Of a DNA stretch of 64,000 nucleotides, positions 1 to 9,006 are shown one piece after another. Under the pieces are notes generated by a model. That model worked only from the letters and a program-made list of their open reading frames with translations, did no database searches and had not been told where the DNA came from. Made by a program: the position numbers and the translations under genes. Source of the stretch: Amycolatopsis saalfeldensis (GTDB taxonomy: Bacteria > Actinomycetota > Actinomycetes > Mycobacteriales > Pseudonocardiaceae); assembly GCF_900110575.1 (NCBI RefSeq), contig NZ_FOEF01000001.1, positions 744,001 through 808,000 on the forward strand, in the 5' to 3' direction. Each line of letters opens with the position of its first letter. Position 1 is the stretch's first letter.

Positions 1-588
1 AACCTGGGGCCAGCCGTCGAAAATCGGGTAACCCCAGGTGTAGAGGACCGAGCCGGTGATGAACCCGCCGAGCGTGAGCACGATCGTCGACTGCCCGGAG
101 CCGACCGCGAACAGCGTGCCGGACGCGCAGGCACCGCCCAGCTGCATGCCGATCGCGAACAGCGTGGCGCCGACGAACAGCGCCACCCCGATCGGCCCGA
201 CGTTCGCCACCGGCACCGGTTTGCTGCCGAAGAGCCCGGCGCCGGTGCCGCAGATCAGCGCGATCAGCGTGGCGGCCGTGCCGAGCAACAGGGTGTGGGC
301 GCGCAGGCCCTGGCCGTTGCCGACGGCGATCAGCTGCCGCCAGGCGGAGGTGAACCCGAACCGCGAGTGGAACAGGGCCAGCCCGAGCAGCAGCCCGAGC
401 ACGAGCAGGACGCCGAACTTGGCGCCGTAACTCGCCCACACGAACCAGGTCAGGCCGATCGCGAGCGCGCCCGCGACCACCAGCGGGACCACCCGGACCG
501 GGTCTTCCGGCTGGGGCACGGGCGCGGCGCAGGAGGTGGGGAAATCGAGGAGTTTGTTGTCTCCGGCTGGGGATTCAGTGGTCGCCAC
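1..588 (-). CDS. YeeE/YedE family sulfur-compound transporter, 3' end missing
   Basis: An integral membrane protein whose C-terminus lies beyond the window edge; the first 196 residues are visible. It has several hydrophobic helices and the family's glycine/cysteine signature (GMQLGGACASGTLF, followed by GGFITGS). YeeE/YedE proteins are implicated in import of thiosulfate or related sulfur species through a conserved cysteine; the substrate here is inferred from the family only. I chose the GTG at 588 because AGGAG lies 6 nt upstream and the peptide then begins MATTESPAGDNKLLDF, a short polar leader before the first helix. The next gene upstream on this strand starts far away, so this is probably the first gene of its transcript. 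Confidence 0.8.
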   Translation of the reverse strand, partial: MATTESPAGDNKLLDFPTSCAAPVPQPEDPVRVVPLVVAGALAIGLTWFVWASYGAKFGVLLVLGLLLGLALFHSRFGFTSAWRQLIAVGNGQGLRAHTLLLGTAATLIALICGTGAGLFGSKPVPVANVGPIGVALFVGATLFAIGMQLGGACASGTLFAVGSGQSTIVLTLGGFITGSVLYTWGYPIFDGWPQV

Positions 589-745
589 CAGGACTCCTGG
601 TCTTCTCGGTGGAGCAGGGCGCCAAAGGTTAGGGCGGGTGACCGGCCGGTCGCAGCCTGTCCCAAAGAGTGCGACGAACGGGCGAGAGGGGGCATCCGAA
701 CGGACCCCGGACGCCCCCTTTGTTACAGCTCGCCTTACCGCCCGA

Positions 746-1513
746 TCAGGACTTGATGCAGAGCGTCAGCTTGGGCTGGGAGTACGACCGGTACTCGGTC
801 GCGTCGGTGCCCTGGCAGACGGCTTCGCCCTCCTGACCGTCGACGACCTTCACCAGCTCGGCATCCTTCGCCGGGTCCGAGCACGGCACCTTCTGGTAGC
901 CGGCCGTCTGCGACTGGTAGCCCTTCAGGCAGTCGCCCTGCTTGGCGTTGATCACCAGGCAGAGGCGGTAGTCCGAACGGCCGGTGACCTCGTACTCGTC
1001 GTACATGCCCTCGGGGCACTTGTCGGACGCGTTGTCCAGGCGTGCGCCGATCTTGACGTTCGCGGCGGCGTCGTTGCAGTCGATCTTGTCCGGCGTGACG
1101 CCGTTGGTGAACTCGGCGACCTTCAGGCAGTCACCGACCTGCGCGCTCTCCGGCGAGCTGGAGTAGCTGACGATGCCGATCACCACGGCCGCCACCACGA
1201 CGACCAGGATGAGGCCGAGCCGGAGGAACCGGAACTTCGACTTCGGCGCCACCGGCGCGGGCGGGAACTGGCCCGGCGGGAACTGGCCCGGCTGGCCGTA
1301 CGGCGTCCCGGGCGGCGGACCGTACGGGCCGGGCTGGCCGTACGGGGCCTGGCCGGGCTGCGGATATTGGCCGGGCTGCCCCGGCGGGAACTGGCCGGGC
1401 TGACCAGGCTGGCCGGGTTGACCGGGCGGCGGGAACCCGCCGGACGGCTGACCGTAGGGATCGGGCGGGCCCACCGGCGATTGGCCCCCAGGGGCCGGAG
1501 GGATGACGCTCAA
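746..1513 (-). CDS. Proline/glycine-rich single-pass membrane protein (LppU/SCO3897-like)
   Basis: About 255 residues. The N-terminal third is a low-complexity cytoplasmic segment made of PGQPGQ/YGQPG repeats; one hydrophobic helix follows (LGLILVVVVAAVVIGIVSY), then an extracellular domain of about 150 residues with six cysteines, probably disulfide-bonded. This architecture is common in actinomycete membrane proteins of unknown function (LppU/SCO3897 type), and no enzymatic motif is visible. I prefer the TTG at 1513 because GAGG lies 6 nt upstream; the frame stays open to an ATG at 1561, so a version 16 residues longer is possible. It is not obviously co-transcribed with its neighbours. Confidence 0.75.
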   Translation of the reverse strand: MSVIPPAPGGQSPVGPPDPYGQPSGGFPPPGQPGQPGQPGQFPPGQPGQYPQPGQAPYGQPGPYGPPPGTPYGQPGQFPPGQFPPAPVAPKSKFRFLRLGLILVVVVAAVVIGIVSYSSSPESAQVGDCLKVAEFTNGVTPDKIDCNDAAANVKIGARLDNASDKCPEGMYDEYEVTGRSDYRLCLVINAKQGDCLKGYQSQTAGYQKVPCSDPAKDAELVKVVDGQEGEAVCQGTDATEYRSYSQPKLTLCIKS

Positions 1514-1666
1514 CGTCGACCTCACATGTGTGAAGGGAAATCGGACTTCGATATCCAACACGCAGGGTGATCAACATGGCGCACCGGTCCCCTGATTGGC
1601 GGACAAGCGCACAGAAAAGGCGCCCCGTTGATCACGGAGCGCCTTCTCGGGAGACCTGTGCGAGCG

Positions 1667-2530
1667 TTACTCGCGCAGGTAAGACAGCAGTCGCAGGATC
1701 TCCAGGTACAGCCAGACCATCGTGGTCATCAGGCCGAACGCGGCGTACCAGGCCCACTTGGACGGCATGCCCTCGCGGATCATGCGGTCGGCCTGGTCGA
1801 AGTCGAGCAGGAAGCTGAACGCGGCGATGCCGATGACCACCAGGCTGAAGATGATCGCGATCGGGCTGCCGTCGCGCAGCGGGTTGTAGCCGAAGAACAC
1901 CGCGGTCAGCAGGTTCACCAGCATCAGGATCGCGGCGCCGGCGACGGCCCCGATGATCCACTTGGTCAGCTTGGGCGTGACCTTGACCGCGCCGGTCTTG
2001 TAGACCACCAGCATCGCGATGAACACGCCCGCGGTGCCGATCAGCGCCTGCAGCGCGATGCCCGGGTACAGCAGCTCGAACAACCCGCTCAGCGCACCGA
2101 GGAAAATGCCTTCGGCCGCGGAGTAGGCCAGCGTGAGCGGCCCGCTCGGCTTGCGCCGGAAGATGATCACCAGCGAGATGACCAGGCCGACGATCATGCC
2201 GCCGATGAGCGCGCCCAGCAGGGCGCCGTTCATCCCGGCGACGCGGCCGAGGGAGTCGACGACCAGCTGGGTCTGGGCCCAGATCGCCGTGAGCACGCCG
2301 AAGACCAGCGCGACCCCCAGCGAGAGGCCGGTCTTGATCACGACGTCGTCGACCGTCATCGGCCGATCGGCGGCGCCGGTGGACATCTGGCCCGGGCCGT
2401 AACCGGGCACGCCGCCCTGGCCCTGCGGCATGCCGTACGGCTGGTTGAAGCCGACATTCGGCCCGTACTGCCCGCCCGCGGCCTGGCCGCGCGGCAGGTT
2501 GCGGAACGCCGGGTTGCTACTGGAACGCAC
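1667..2530 (-). CDS. Bax inhibitor-1/YccA family membrane protein
   Basis: 287 residues. A Gly/Pro/Tyr-rich N-terminal tail of about 55 residues precedes seven predicted transmembrane helices, with family features such as LAYSAAEGIFLGALSGLFE in the middle and a late FDQADRMI segment. Proteins of this family (YccA, YetJ) form pH-sensitive calcium-leak channels or modulate membrane protease activity; the role in actinomycetes is not settled. The GTG start at 2530 has a perfect AGGAGG 6 nt upstream. It stands alone: the next gene on this strand ends 153 nt away, and the divergent side is a 323-nt intergenic region. Confidence 0.9.
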   Translation of the reverse strand: MRSSSNPAFRNLPRGQAAGGQYGPNVGFNQPYGMPQGQGGVPGYGPGQMSTGAADRPMTVDDVVIKTGLSLGVALVFGVLTAIWAQTQLVVDSLGRVAGMNGALLGALIGGMIVGLVISLVIIFRRKPSGPLTLAYSAAEGIFLGALSGLFELLYPGIALQALIGTAGVFIAMLVVYKTGAVKVTPKLTKWIIGAVAGAAILMLVNLLTAVFFGYNPLRDGSPIAIIFSLVVIGIAAFSFLLDFDQADRMIREGMPSKWAWYAAFGLMTTMVWLYLEILRLLSYLRE

Positions 2531-2853
2531 CTGATCCTCCTGGATCTGCTGGCACCTTGCATCGGGTTCAACGACCGGTCGGGCCGACTGGTTCCCGTCG
2601 AGTAAAGAGAACTTTACCCTCTTCCCCGATCGTGGCCACGCAGCCGAGCCGGGCTACACCGTATGCGACTGAGATCACGACCGTTCACCGCAGGTCACCC
2701 GATGGACTCTAGACATCCGGGGTGGGCTGACGGGACTCTTCACTTCGCGTGTTCGAGATGTAACCGAAGGCGTGTCGGGGAGCTATTCGATCGTGTGACC
2801 TGCGACGACGTAAAAGGCGTTGTCGGGGAGCGCGAATAAGGAGTCAACACACC
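2531..2853. other. Divergent intergenic region with an imperfect direct repeat
   Basis: 323 nt separating the Bax-inhibitor gene from the divergent surface-protein gene, so it must hold both promoters. I see no clear -35/-10 pair. The clearest structure is an imperfect direct repeat, AAGGCGT(T)GTCGGGGAGC, at 2767-2783 and 2814-2831, 47 bp apart (between four and five helical turns). The second copy ends 22 nt before the ATG at 2854. It could be a paired regulator site for the surface-protein/sortase operon. Confidence 0.4.
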
Positions 2854-4362
2854 ATGGGGTGGACCTCACGCCCGCGTGCGGGGAAGCGCGCGGTCACCGG
2901 CCTGGTCGCCGCGGGCCTGCTCGGCGCACTCTCCGTCACCGCCGTGGGCACGACGCCCGCGCTCGCGGCGACGCAGGAAGGCGTCGGGCACGCCGTCACG
3001 CCCGGCCAGCCGATGTCGCCGCACACCCCGAGCCGCAACTGGCTCGGGTCCTACATCGTCGGCGGCAAGCAGGTCTTCTGCGTCAGCTTCCAGCTGAAGG
3101 CGCCGGACACCGGCGAGGTGTACAAGCCGGGCGACGAGCTGCTGACCAAGTGGGGCGACAAGATCCCCGCCGACCAGGCGGCCAACATCTCGTACCTGCT
3201 GCTGCGCTACGGCGACACCAAGGACGCCGACCAGGCCGCCGCGCTGGCGCACCTGCTGCACTCGTGGACCTCCGCCCCGCGACCCGGCCACGACGACCTG
3301 AACCCGAGCCTCACCGCGGACAAGATCGGCTACGACGCGCCGTTCCACCTCTCGAAGCTGCAGAGCCAGGCACCGGGCGCGGCGGCCGACGTCGCCAAGC
3401 TAACCACCGACGCGGAGGCCAACCGCGGCCCGTGGACCACCTCGGTCACGCCGCCGAAGAGCGACCAGCACCTCGGCCGGCCGGCCACCTGGACGATCAG
3501 CGTCAAGAACGCCAAGGGCACCGGCATCGCGGACGTCCCGGTGAAGATCACCGCGGCCGACGGCACGCTGGCCACGGGTGCGGACGCCAAGGCGTCGGAC
3601 ACCTCCGGCAGCACTGACACCAAGGGAAGCGCGGCCACGCAGGGCGCGCCGGCCGAGACCACCCTGAACACCGGCGCGGACGGCACGATCTCGGTCAAGG
3701 TGACGCCGACCGGCGACCAGCCGAAGCTGTCCACCTCGCTCACCGCGCCGGCCGACCGGCCGTACGTGCAGTCGCCGACGGTGAACACCGGAGCCCAGAA
3801 GGTGGTCTCCACCGGCGGCGAGAAGACGCTGACCGCGACCGGCACCGTCGCCGTCGCGAAGCCCGGCAAGGTGGCCGTCACCAAGACCGACGCGAACACC
3901 GGCAAGGGCATCGGCGGCACCGCGCTGCGGATCACCGGCGCGGACAAGAAGGCCGCGGCCACCGGGCAGGACGGCAAGCCGCTGAACGGTCCCGACGGGC
4001 AGCCGGTGGTGGTCACCACCAGCGGCGGCACCGGCGCGGTGACCGTCGACAACCTGCTGGCGCCCCAGGACGTCTGCGTGGTCGAGGTGAGCCCGCCGCC
4101 GGGCTACGAGAACGCGTTCGACGCGAAGAACCCGCCCTCGGCGTGCGGCTCGCTGAAGCCGGGAGACACACTGTCGCTCACCTTGGTCAACAAGCCGAAC
4201 GAGGTGCCGCACGCGATCCCGGCCGGCGACCAGCCGGTGGCGATGGCGAAGGGTGCCGTCGAGACGAGCTACTCCCTGCCGGGCCTGATCGGTCTCGGGG
4301 TGCTCGCGCTCGTCGGCTCGGCACTGGTCGGCTTCGCCGCCCGGCGGGCTTCCCGGCGGTAA
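2854..4362 (+). CDS. Secreted cell-surface protein with SpaA-like domain and membrane anchor
   Basis: 502 residues. Order: signal peptide (about 1-38, ending PALAA); an N-terminal domain (about 40-180) containing one Cys (C76) and a DQAAALAH stretch around Q127; a Thr/Lys-rich Ig-like domain (about 190-330); a SpaA/prealbumin-like domain (about 335-445, starting KPGKVAVTKTDANTGKGIGG); a single helix (about 470-493); and an arginine tail. This is the plan of a sortase-anchored adhesin, and the gene 17 nt downstream is a class F sortase. However, I cannot find an LPXTG or LAXTG motif before the helix, so it may instead stay membrane-bound. The C76/Q127 pair resembles a thioester-domain layout but is not diagnostic. 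The ATG is preceded by AAGGAG. Confidence 0.75.
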   Translation: MGWTSRPRAGKRAVTGLVAAGLLGALSVTAVGTTPALAATQEGVGHAVTPGQPMSPHTPSRNWLGSYIVGGKQVFCVSFQLKAPDTGEVYKPGDELLTKWGDKIPADQAANISYLLLRYGDTKDADQAAALAHLLHSWTSAPRPGHDDLNPSLTADKIGYDAPFHLSKLQSQAPGAAADVAKLTTDAEANRGPWTTSVTPPKSDQHLGRPATWTISVKNAKGTGIADVPVKITAADGTLATGADAKASDTSGSTDTKGSAATQGAPAETTLNTGADGTISVKVTPTGDQPKLSTSLTAPADRPYVQSPTVNTGAQKVVSTGGEKTLTATGTVAVAKPGKVAVTKTDANTGKGIGGTALRITGADKKAAATGQDGKPLNGPDGQPVVVTTSGGTGAVTVDNLLAPQDVCVVEVSPPPGYENAFDAKNPPSACGSLKPGDTLSLTLVNKPNEVPHAIPAGDQPVAMAKGAVETSYSLPGLIGLGVLALVGSALVGFAARRASRR

Positions 4363-4379
4363 ACGAGAGCGGTAGGGGT

Positions 4380-5081
4380 ATGGCAGCGAAGGGCCGGTTG
4401 ATCGCCGGTTTCGTCCTCGGCGCGGCGAGTGTGCTCGCGGTGGAACTCGTCACCGTCGTGATCAGCGCACCCCCGACGGCGGTGGTGGCCGGCAGCGCGC
4501 AGCCGGCCCCCGCCGCGCTCGCGGCGCGCCAGGGCTCCCCGGCGCCGCCCGCGGTGGCGTCGCCGAGTCCGGCACCGCCGTCCTCCTCCGCCCCGCCGCC
4601 GGCCGCGCCCGCGGAGAACCGGCAGCCCCCGGCACCCGGCCCGCAGAAACCGGGCACGATCCGGCTGCCCGGCGGCGGCACGGCGGCGATGGTGCGCCAG
4701 GGCCTCGGGCCCGGCAACACGCTGCCGGTGCCGTCGGACATCGGCCAGGCCGCCTGGTGGGGCGCCGCGCTGGACGCGGTGAGCGGGGCGAGCGTGTTCG
4801 CCGGGCACGTGAACTGGCGCGGGGCGACCGGACCGTTCGCCGAGCTGTGGAACGAGCGCATCGGCGGCGTGGTGACCATTGTGGACAGTGCGGGCAAGAC
4901 GGCGCGGTACCGGATCTCCCAGCTGGTCACGGTGCACAAGGACGACCTCGCCGCCCGCGCCGACGACCTCTTCGGCCAAGCCGGCGCGCACCGCGTCGTC
5001 CTGGTCACCTGCGGCGGCCGCTGGGTCGGCGGCAGCGACGGCTACGAAGAGAACCGCGTCGTCATCGCCGACCCGGCCTGA
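4380..5081 (+). CDS. Class F sortase
   Basis: 233 residues. An N-terminal membrane helix (about 8-28) is followed by a Pro/Ala/Ser-rich linker (about 35-90) and the sortase barrel. The catalytic triad is visible: His in FAGHVNW, Cys in LVTCGG, and Arg in ENRVV near the C-terminus. Class F sortases of actinobacteria are membrane-anchored transpeptidases acting on the outer face; their physiological substrates are mostly unknown. The ATG at 4380 follows GGTAGGGG. The 17-nt gap to the upstream surface-protein gene indicates an operon and makes that protein the obvious candidate substrate, although it lacks a canonical sorting motif. Confidence 0.88.
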   Translation: MAAKGRLIAGFVLGAASVLAVELVTVVISAPPTAVVAGSAQPAPAALAARQGSPAPPAVASPSPAPPSSSAPPPAAPAENRQPPAPGPQKPGTIRLPGGGTAAMVRQGLGPGNTLPVPSDIGQAAWWGAALDAVSGASVFAGHVNWRGATGPFAELWNERIGGVVTIVDSAGKTARYRISQLVTVHKDDLAARADDLFGQAGAHRVVLVTCGGRWVGGSDGYEENRVVIADPA

Positions 5082-5222
5082 CCCTCCTGTCGTTCGTTGC
5101 CGTCGCGAGGGGGACTTTCGCACCGGTCCCGGCGGTCGCGAACGGCCCTTTCGTACCGCTGATCGGGACCCGCCGGGGCCGAAAACCGGGCCGCGACCTG
5201 CGGACCCTCTGCGAAACGCTAA

Positions 5223-5238
5223 GTTACCTGCGAGTAAC
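5223..5238. promoter_or_regulatory. TetR-type palindrome upstream of acyl reductase gene
   Basis: GTTAC-6-GTAAC, a perfect 5-bp inverted repeat with a 6-bp spacer, 87 nt upstream of the ATG at 5325. The spacing is typical of TetR-family operators. No regulator gene is adjacent, so the cognate protein would be encoded elsewhere. Confidence 0.45.
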
Positions 5239-5324
5239 ATGCCTGGGGCGGGCTGTGGTCAGCACGGCGTCCATGCAGCAGAATGCGCAAGGGTCCAAGC
5301 GGTGTACGGCGGAGGGTGAGACAG

Positions 5325-7316
5325 ATGGCGACGTTCTTGGTGACAGGCGCGACCGGGTTGATCGGCCGCCAGTTCACCCGGCTGCTGCTCGCGCGGCCGG
5401 ACGCCGAACGCGTCGCGCTCGTGGTGCGCGCCTCTTCGCGGGAGCGGCTCTCCGCGCTCGTCGACGGGTGGCCGCACGCCGAGCGCGTCAGCCTGGTGAC
5501 CGGCGACCTGTCCGAGCCGCTGCTCGGCGTCTCCGCCGAGGACCGCGAAAGCCTGCGCGGCGTCGACCACGTGGTGCACCTGGCCGCGCTCTACGACCTC
5601 ACGGCCGACGACGACGCCAGCATCAAGGCCAATGTGGACGGTACGCAGCACGTCGTCGACCTGGCCGCGGACCTGGGCGCCGGCGGGCTGCACCACGTCT
5701 CGTCGGTCGCCGTCGCCGGTGACCACGAGGGCCTGTTCACCGAGGAGATGTTCGACGTCGGGCAGCGGCTGGTCACGCCGTACCACCGCACCAAGTTCGA
5801 GGCCGAGAAGCTGGTGCGCGAGCAGCACGAGGTGCCGTGGCGGGTGTACCGGCCCGCCGTGGTCGTCGGCAACTCCGAGACCGGCGAGATGGACAAGATC
5901 GACGGCCCGTACTACCTGTTCCCCGCGATCAGCAGGCTCGCCGGGCTGCCGGACGTGCCGATCGTCGGCCCGGACCTCGGCGACACCAACGTCGTGCCGG
6001 TCGACTACGTCGCCAAGGCGCTGCTGGAGCTGGTGACCACCAAGGGCCTCGACGGGCGTGCCTTCCACCTGGTGAACCCGGAGCCGCAGCCGGTCGTCTC
6101 CGTCTACAACGCCTTCGCCAGGGCCGCGGGCGCGCCGACGATCACGGCGCAGCTGGGCGACCGCGTGTCCAAGGGCATCGTCGGGCTGGTGAAGCTCAGC
6201 GAGCACATCCCCGGCTTCACGATCGCGCGTGACGCGGTGATGGAGCGCCTCGGCATCCCGCCGGTGTTGCTGGAGACGATGGCCTTCCCCTCGGTGTTCG
6301 CGTCGGCCGAGACGCGCAAGGCGCTGGCCGGCGCGGGCGTCGACGTGCCGCGGCTCGAGGACTACGCGGCGACGCTGTGGCGGTACTGGCGCGAGCACCT
6401 CGACCCGTTCCGCGCGCGCAAGCACGGCCCGCGCGGCGAACTCGACGGGCGGCGCGTGATCATCACCGGCGCGTCTTCGGGCATCGGGCGCGCGACGGCG
6501 CTGAAGGTCGCGGAAGCGGGCGGGGTGCCGTTGCTCGTGGCGCGGCGGCAGCACGAGCTGGAAGAGGTGCGCGACGAGATCATCGCCGCCGGCGGCACGG
6601 CGTCGGTGTACCCGGCGGACCTGACCGACGAGGACTCGGTGCACAAGGCCGTGGACGCGATGCTGGCCGAGCACGGCCGGATCGACATGCTGGTGAACAA
6701 CGCGGGCCGCTCGATCCGCCGGTCGATCAAGCTGTCGTACGACCGCATGCACGACTACGAGCGCGCGATGGCGATCAACTACTTCGGCGCGGTGCGGCTG
6801 ATCCTCGCCGTGCTGCCGCACATGTCCGAGCGGAAGTTCGGGCACATCGTGAACGTGTCGTCCATCGGTGTGCAGGGCATCGCGCCGCGCTTCTCCGCGT
6901 ACGCCGCTTCGAAGGCCGCGCTGGACTACTTCTCCCGCATCGCGGCCACCGAGACGCACGGTGACGGGATCACGTTCACCACGATCCACATGCCGCTGGT
7001 GCGCACACCGATGATCCGGCCGACGAAGATCTACGACGCCTTCCCCACGAAGTCGCCGGAGCAGGCGGCCAACATGGTGATGAAGGCGCTGCTGGAGCGT
7101 CCCAAGCACATCGGGACCCCGGCGGGGCAGGCGATCGGGCTCGCGTACACGCTCACGCCGGGCCTCACCGACGCGATCGCGTACCAGGGTTTCCGGATTT
7201 TCCCGGACTCCACGGCGGCCGGCGGCTCGGGGCAGCTCAAGATCGGCCGTGGCGAGAAACACCTGTCGAAGGCCGCGATGGCGCTGGCGCGGCTGTCGCG
7301 CGGCTTCCACTGGTAG
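5325..7316 (+). CDS. Two-domain SDR, fatty acyl-CoA reductase-like (AcrA1 type)
   Basis: 663 residues built from two dehydrogenase domains. The N-terminal part (about 1-370) is an extended SDR: TGATGLIG for NAD(P) binding at 7-14, then a YHRTK catalytic motif. The C-terminal part (about 385-663) is a classical SDR: TGASSGIG, NNAG, and SAYAASK with the catalytic Tyr/Lys. The order and length match the mycobacterial protein AcrA1 (Rv3391), annotated as an acyl-CoA reductase; the enzyme may reduce long-chain acyl-CoA to aldehyde or alcohol, but the substrate is inferred. I chose the ATG at 5325 because GGAGGG lies about 8 nt upstream. It is a monocistronic gene with a TetR-like palindrome in its upstream region. 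Confidence 0.85.
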   Translation: MATFLVTGATGLIGRQFTRLLLARPDAERVALVVRASSRERLSALVDGWPHAERVSLVTGDLSEPLLGVSAEDRESLRGVDHVVHLAALYDLTADDDASIKANVDGTQHVVDLAADLGAGGLHHVSSVAVAGDHEGLFTEEMFDVGQRLVTPYHRTKFEAEKLVREQHEVPWRVYRPAVVVGNSETGEMDKIDGPYYLFPAISRLAGLPDVPIVGPDLGDTNVVPVDYVAKALLELVTTKGLDGRAFHLVNPEPQPVVSVYNAFARAAGAPTITAQLGDRVSKGIVGLVKLSEHIPGFTIARDAVMERLGIPPVLLETMAFPSVFASAETRKALAGAGVDVPRLEDYAATLWRYWREHLDPFRARKHGPRGELDGRRVIITGASSGIGRATALKVAEAGGVPLLVARRQHELEEVRDEIIAAGGTASVYPADLTDEDSVHKAVDAMLAEHGRIDMLVNNAGRSIRRSIKLSYDRMHDYERAMAINYFGAVRLILAVLPHMSERKFGHIVNVSSIGVQGIAPRFSAYAASKAALDYFSRIAATETHGDGITFTTIHMPLVRTPMIRPTKIYDAFPTKSPEQAANMVMKALLERPKHIGTPAGQAIGLAYTLTPGLTDAIAYQGFRIFPDSTAAGGSGQLKIGRGEKHLSKAAMALARLSRGFHW

Positions 7317-7438
7317 TCACGGAGTGTCTGCGGGGGTGCGGCCGTTCAGGGGACGATCACCAGGTAGGGCCCGACACGTGGCGGTGAATCACCAGTCCTG
7401 ACGGCGGCGACACAATGTGCGCGGGTACGGTCGGGCGC

Positions 7439-8992
7439 ATGGTTCCCGAGCGAGACAACGGCCTCCTGCCCGTGCGGCGTGAGTACACCGAAGCCTGGCG
7501 CGGCTTCGATCGCAACGAGGTGCGTCAGTACCTCGATCATCTGGAGGCGCAGCTGCGCCGGCTGCTGAGTGATCGCGACGCGGCGGCGACGCAGGTGAAC
7601 ACGCTCGCGCGTGAACTGGAGTCCGCCCGCGGCGAGGTGAAGAAGCTGCAGGGCCGCGTCGAGGAGCTGATGAAGCCGCCGGAGCGGCTCGAGGACCTGG
7701 ACGAGCGGATGCAGCGCACCGTCCAGCTCGCGCAGGCGCGCGCGGAAGAGATCACGAAGCGTGCGCAGGTGGCGGCGGAGAAGCACTGGGCTTCGTCGAC
7801 CGAGGCGTCGACCAAGCTGCGCGAGCGCTACACGCGGCTCGTGGCCGAGCTGGACAAGCAGGCCGAAGCGCTGCACTCCGAGCATGAAGAGGCACTGAAG
7901 GAGACGCGCGCGGAGGTGCAGCGCCTGACCGTCGAAGCGGCGCAGCGCCGGGAACTGCTCGACAACGAGGCGGAGCGCAAGCGCCGCAAGATCGAGCGCG
8001 ACTTCGACGGCAAGATCACCGCGGAGCGCAGCGCGCACGAAAAGCTCATCGCCGATCAGCGCACGGCGAGCAAGAACCAGGCCGAGCGCCGGATCGCGGA
8101 GGCGACGGCCGAGGCCAAGCGCCGCGTCGACGAGGCCACCACGGAAGCCAAGCGCCGCCTCGACGAGGCGACCACGCAGGCCGCGCAGCGCACCACCGCG
8201 GCCACGCGGAAGGTCGAGCGTCTCGCCGAGATCCGCGAGCAGGCCCGCAAGAACCTCGCGATGGCCGACGAGGTGCTCGGCCGCAGCGAAGGCCTGCTGG
8301 CCGCGCTGCCGGCCGAGTCCGTGATCCCGTCGGCGTCCAAACTGGTCGGCGGCGACGAGGCTCCCGCGGCCAACGGCGCCTCCTCCGGCGCTCCCGTCGC
8401 GAGCCGCCCTTCCCCGGCAACCGGCGCCTCCGCACCGAAGCCCGGTGCCGCGTCCAACGGCAATGCCCCGGCCGGTGCGGGCGCCAATGGCGGTAGTGCG
8501 GCCAACCGAGGCGCATCCAACGGCGGCGCGACCGGTACCGGCGCAGGCGCCAAGGGCGGTGCCGGTGCCAATGGCGGTGGCGCGACCGGCGCCGGTGCCA
8601 ATGGCGGGGCGGCCGGTCGCGGCGCAGCCAACGGCGGTGCCCCTGCCGCTGCTGCCGCCAACCGCGGCGCGGCCAACGGCGGTGCCCCGACGAGCGTTGG
8701 CGCCAAGGGCGGTGCGGCCAATAGCGGTCCGGCCGCTGCTGTTTCCCCGTCCCCGGCGCCGAAGCCCAAGCCGGCCACGGGATCGGCCGACTCGCCGACC
8801 ACGCCGGGCACGGCGACGGTCCAGCCCGCTGCGGGCAATCCCCTCGTCAAGTCCAACGGCCCCAAGCCGAAGCCGTCCCCCGGCAACGGCAAGGCCGCCG
8901 CGCCCGGCAACTCGGGCGGCGAAGCAGGCGGCGAGGGCAACCAGGGCGGCGGCAAGCCGCTCTCCCCGACCGCGGGCAAGCCCGTTTCCTGA
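7439..8992 (+). CDS. DivIVA-like coiled-coil protein with long Ala/Gly/Asn-rich tail
   Basis: 517 residues. The N-terminal segment (about 8-45: REYTEAWRGFDRNEVRQYLD) is a DivIVA-type membrane-curvature domain; residues about 45-290 are almost continuous coiled coil, including TEAKRR heptad-like repeats. From about 310 to the end the protein is low-complexity and dominated by GA, NGG and PKP runs. DivIVA proteins mark poles and septa and organise cell-wall growth in actinomycetes. The tail of more than 200 disordered residues is unusual for Wag31 and suggests a separate scaffold role. The ATG at 7439 begins at the first plausible position for the domain; no strong ribosome site precedes it. 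A textbook terminator follows the gene. Confidence 0.82.
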   Translation: MVPERDNGLLPVRREYTEAWRGFDRNEVRQYLDHLEAQLRRLLSDRDAAATQVNTLARELESARGEVKKLQGRVEELMKPPERLEDLDERMQRTVQLAQARAEEITKRAQVAAEKHWASSTEASTKLRERYTRLVAELDKQAEALHSEHEEALKETRAEVQRLTVEAAQRRELLDNEAERKRRKIERDFDGKITAERSAHEKLIADQRTASKNQAERRIAEATAEAKRRVDEATTEAKRRLDEATTQAAQRTTAATRKVERLAEIREQARKNLAMADEVLGRSEGLLAALPAESVIPSASKLVGGDEAPAANGASSGAPVASRPSPATGASAPKPGAASNGNAPAGAGANGGSAANRGASNGGATGTGAGAKGGAGANGGGATGAGANGGAAGRGAANGGAPAAAAANRGAANGGAPTSVGAKGGAANSGPAAAVSPSPAPKPKPATGSADSPTTPGTATVQPAAGNPLVKSNGPKPKPSPGNGKAAAPGNSGGEAGGEGNQGGGKPLSPTAGKPVS

Positions 8993-9006
8993 TCAAGCTC
9001 AGCGCG

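Noticed and set aside
4270..4362. LPXTG sorting signal in the surface protein
   Set aside because: The only related string is SLPGLIG, which falls inside the hydrophobic helix region and does not match LPXTG or LAXTG.
5259..7310. 683-residue minus-strand open frame opposite the acyl reductase
   Set aside because: It is antisense to a gene with clear SDR motifs and consists of Arg/His/Gly-rich sequence typical of GC-rich shadow frames; no domain is visible.
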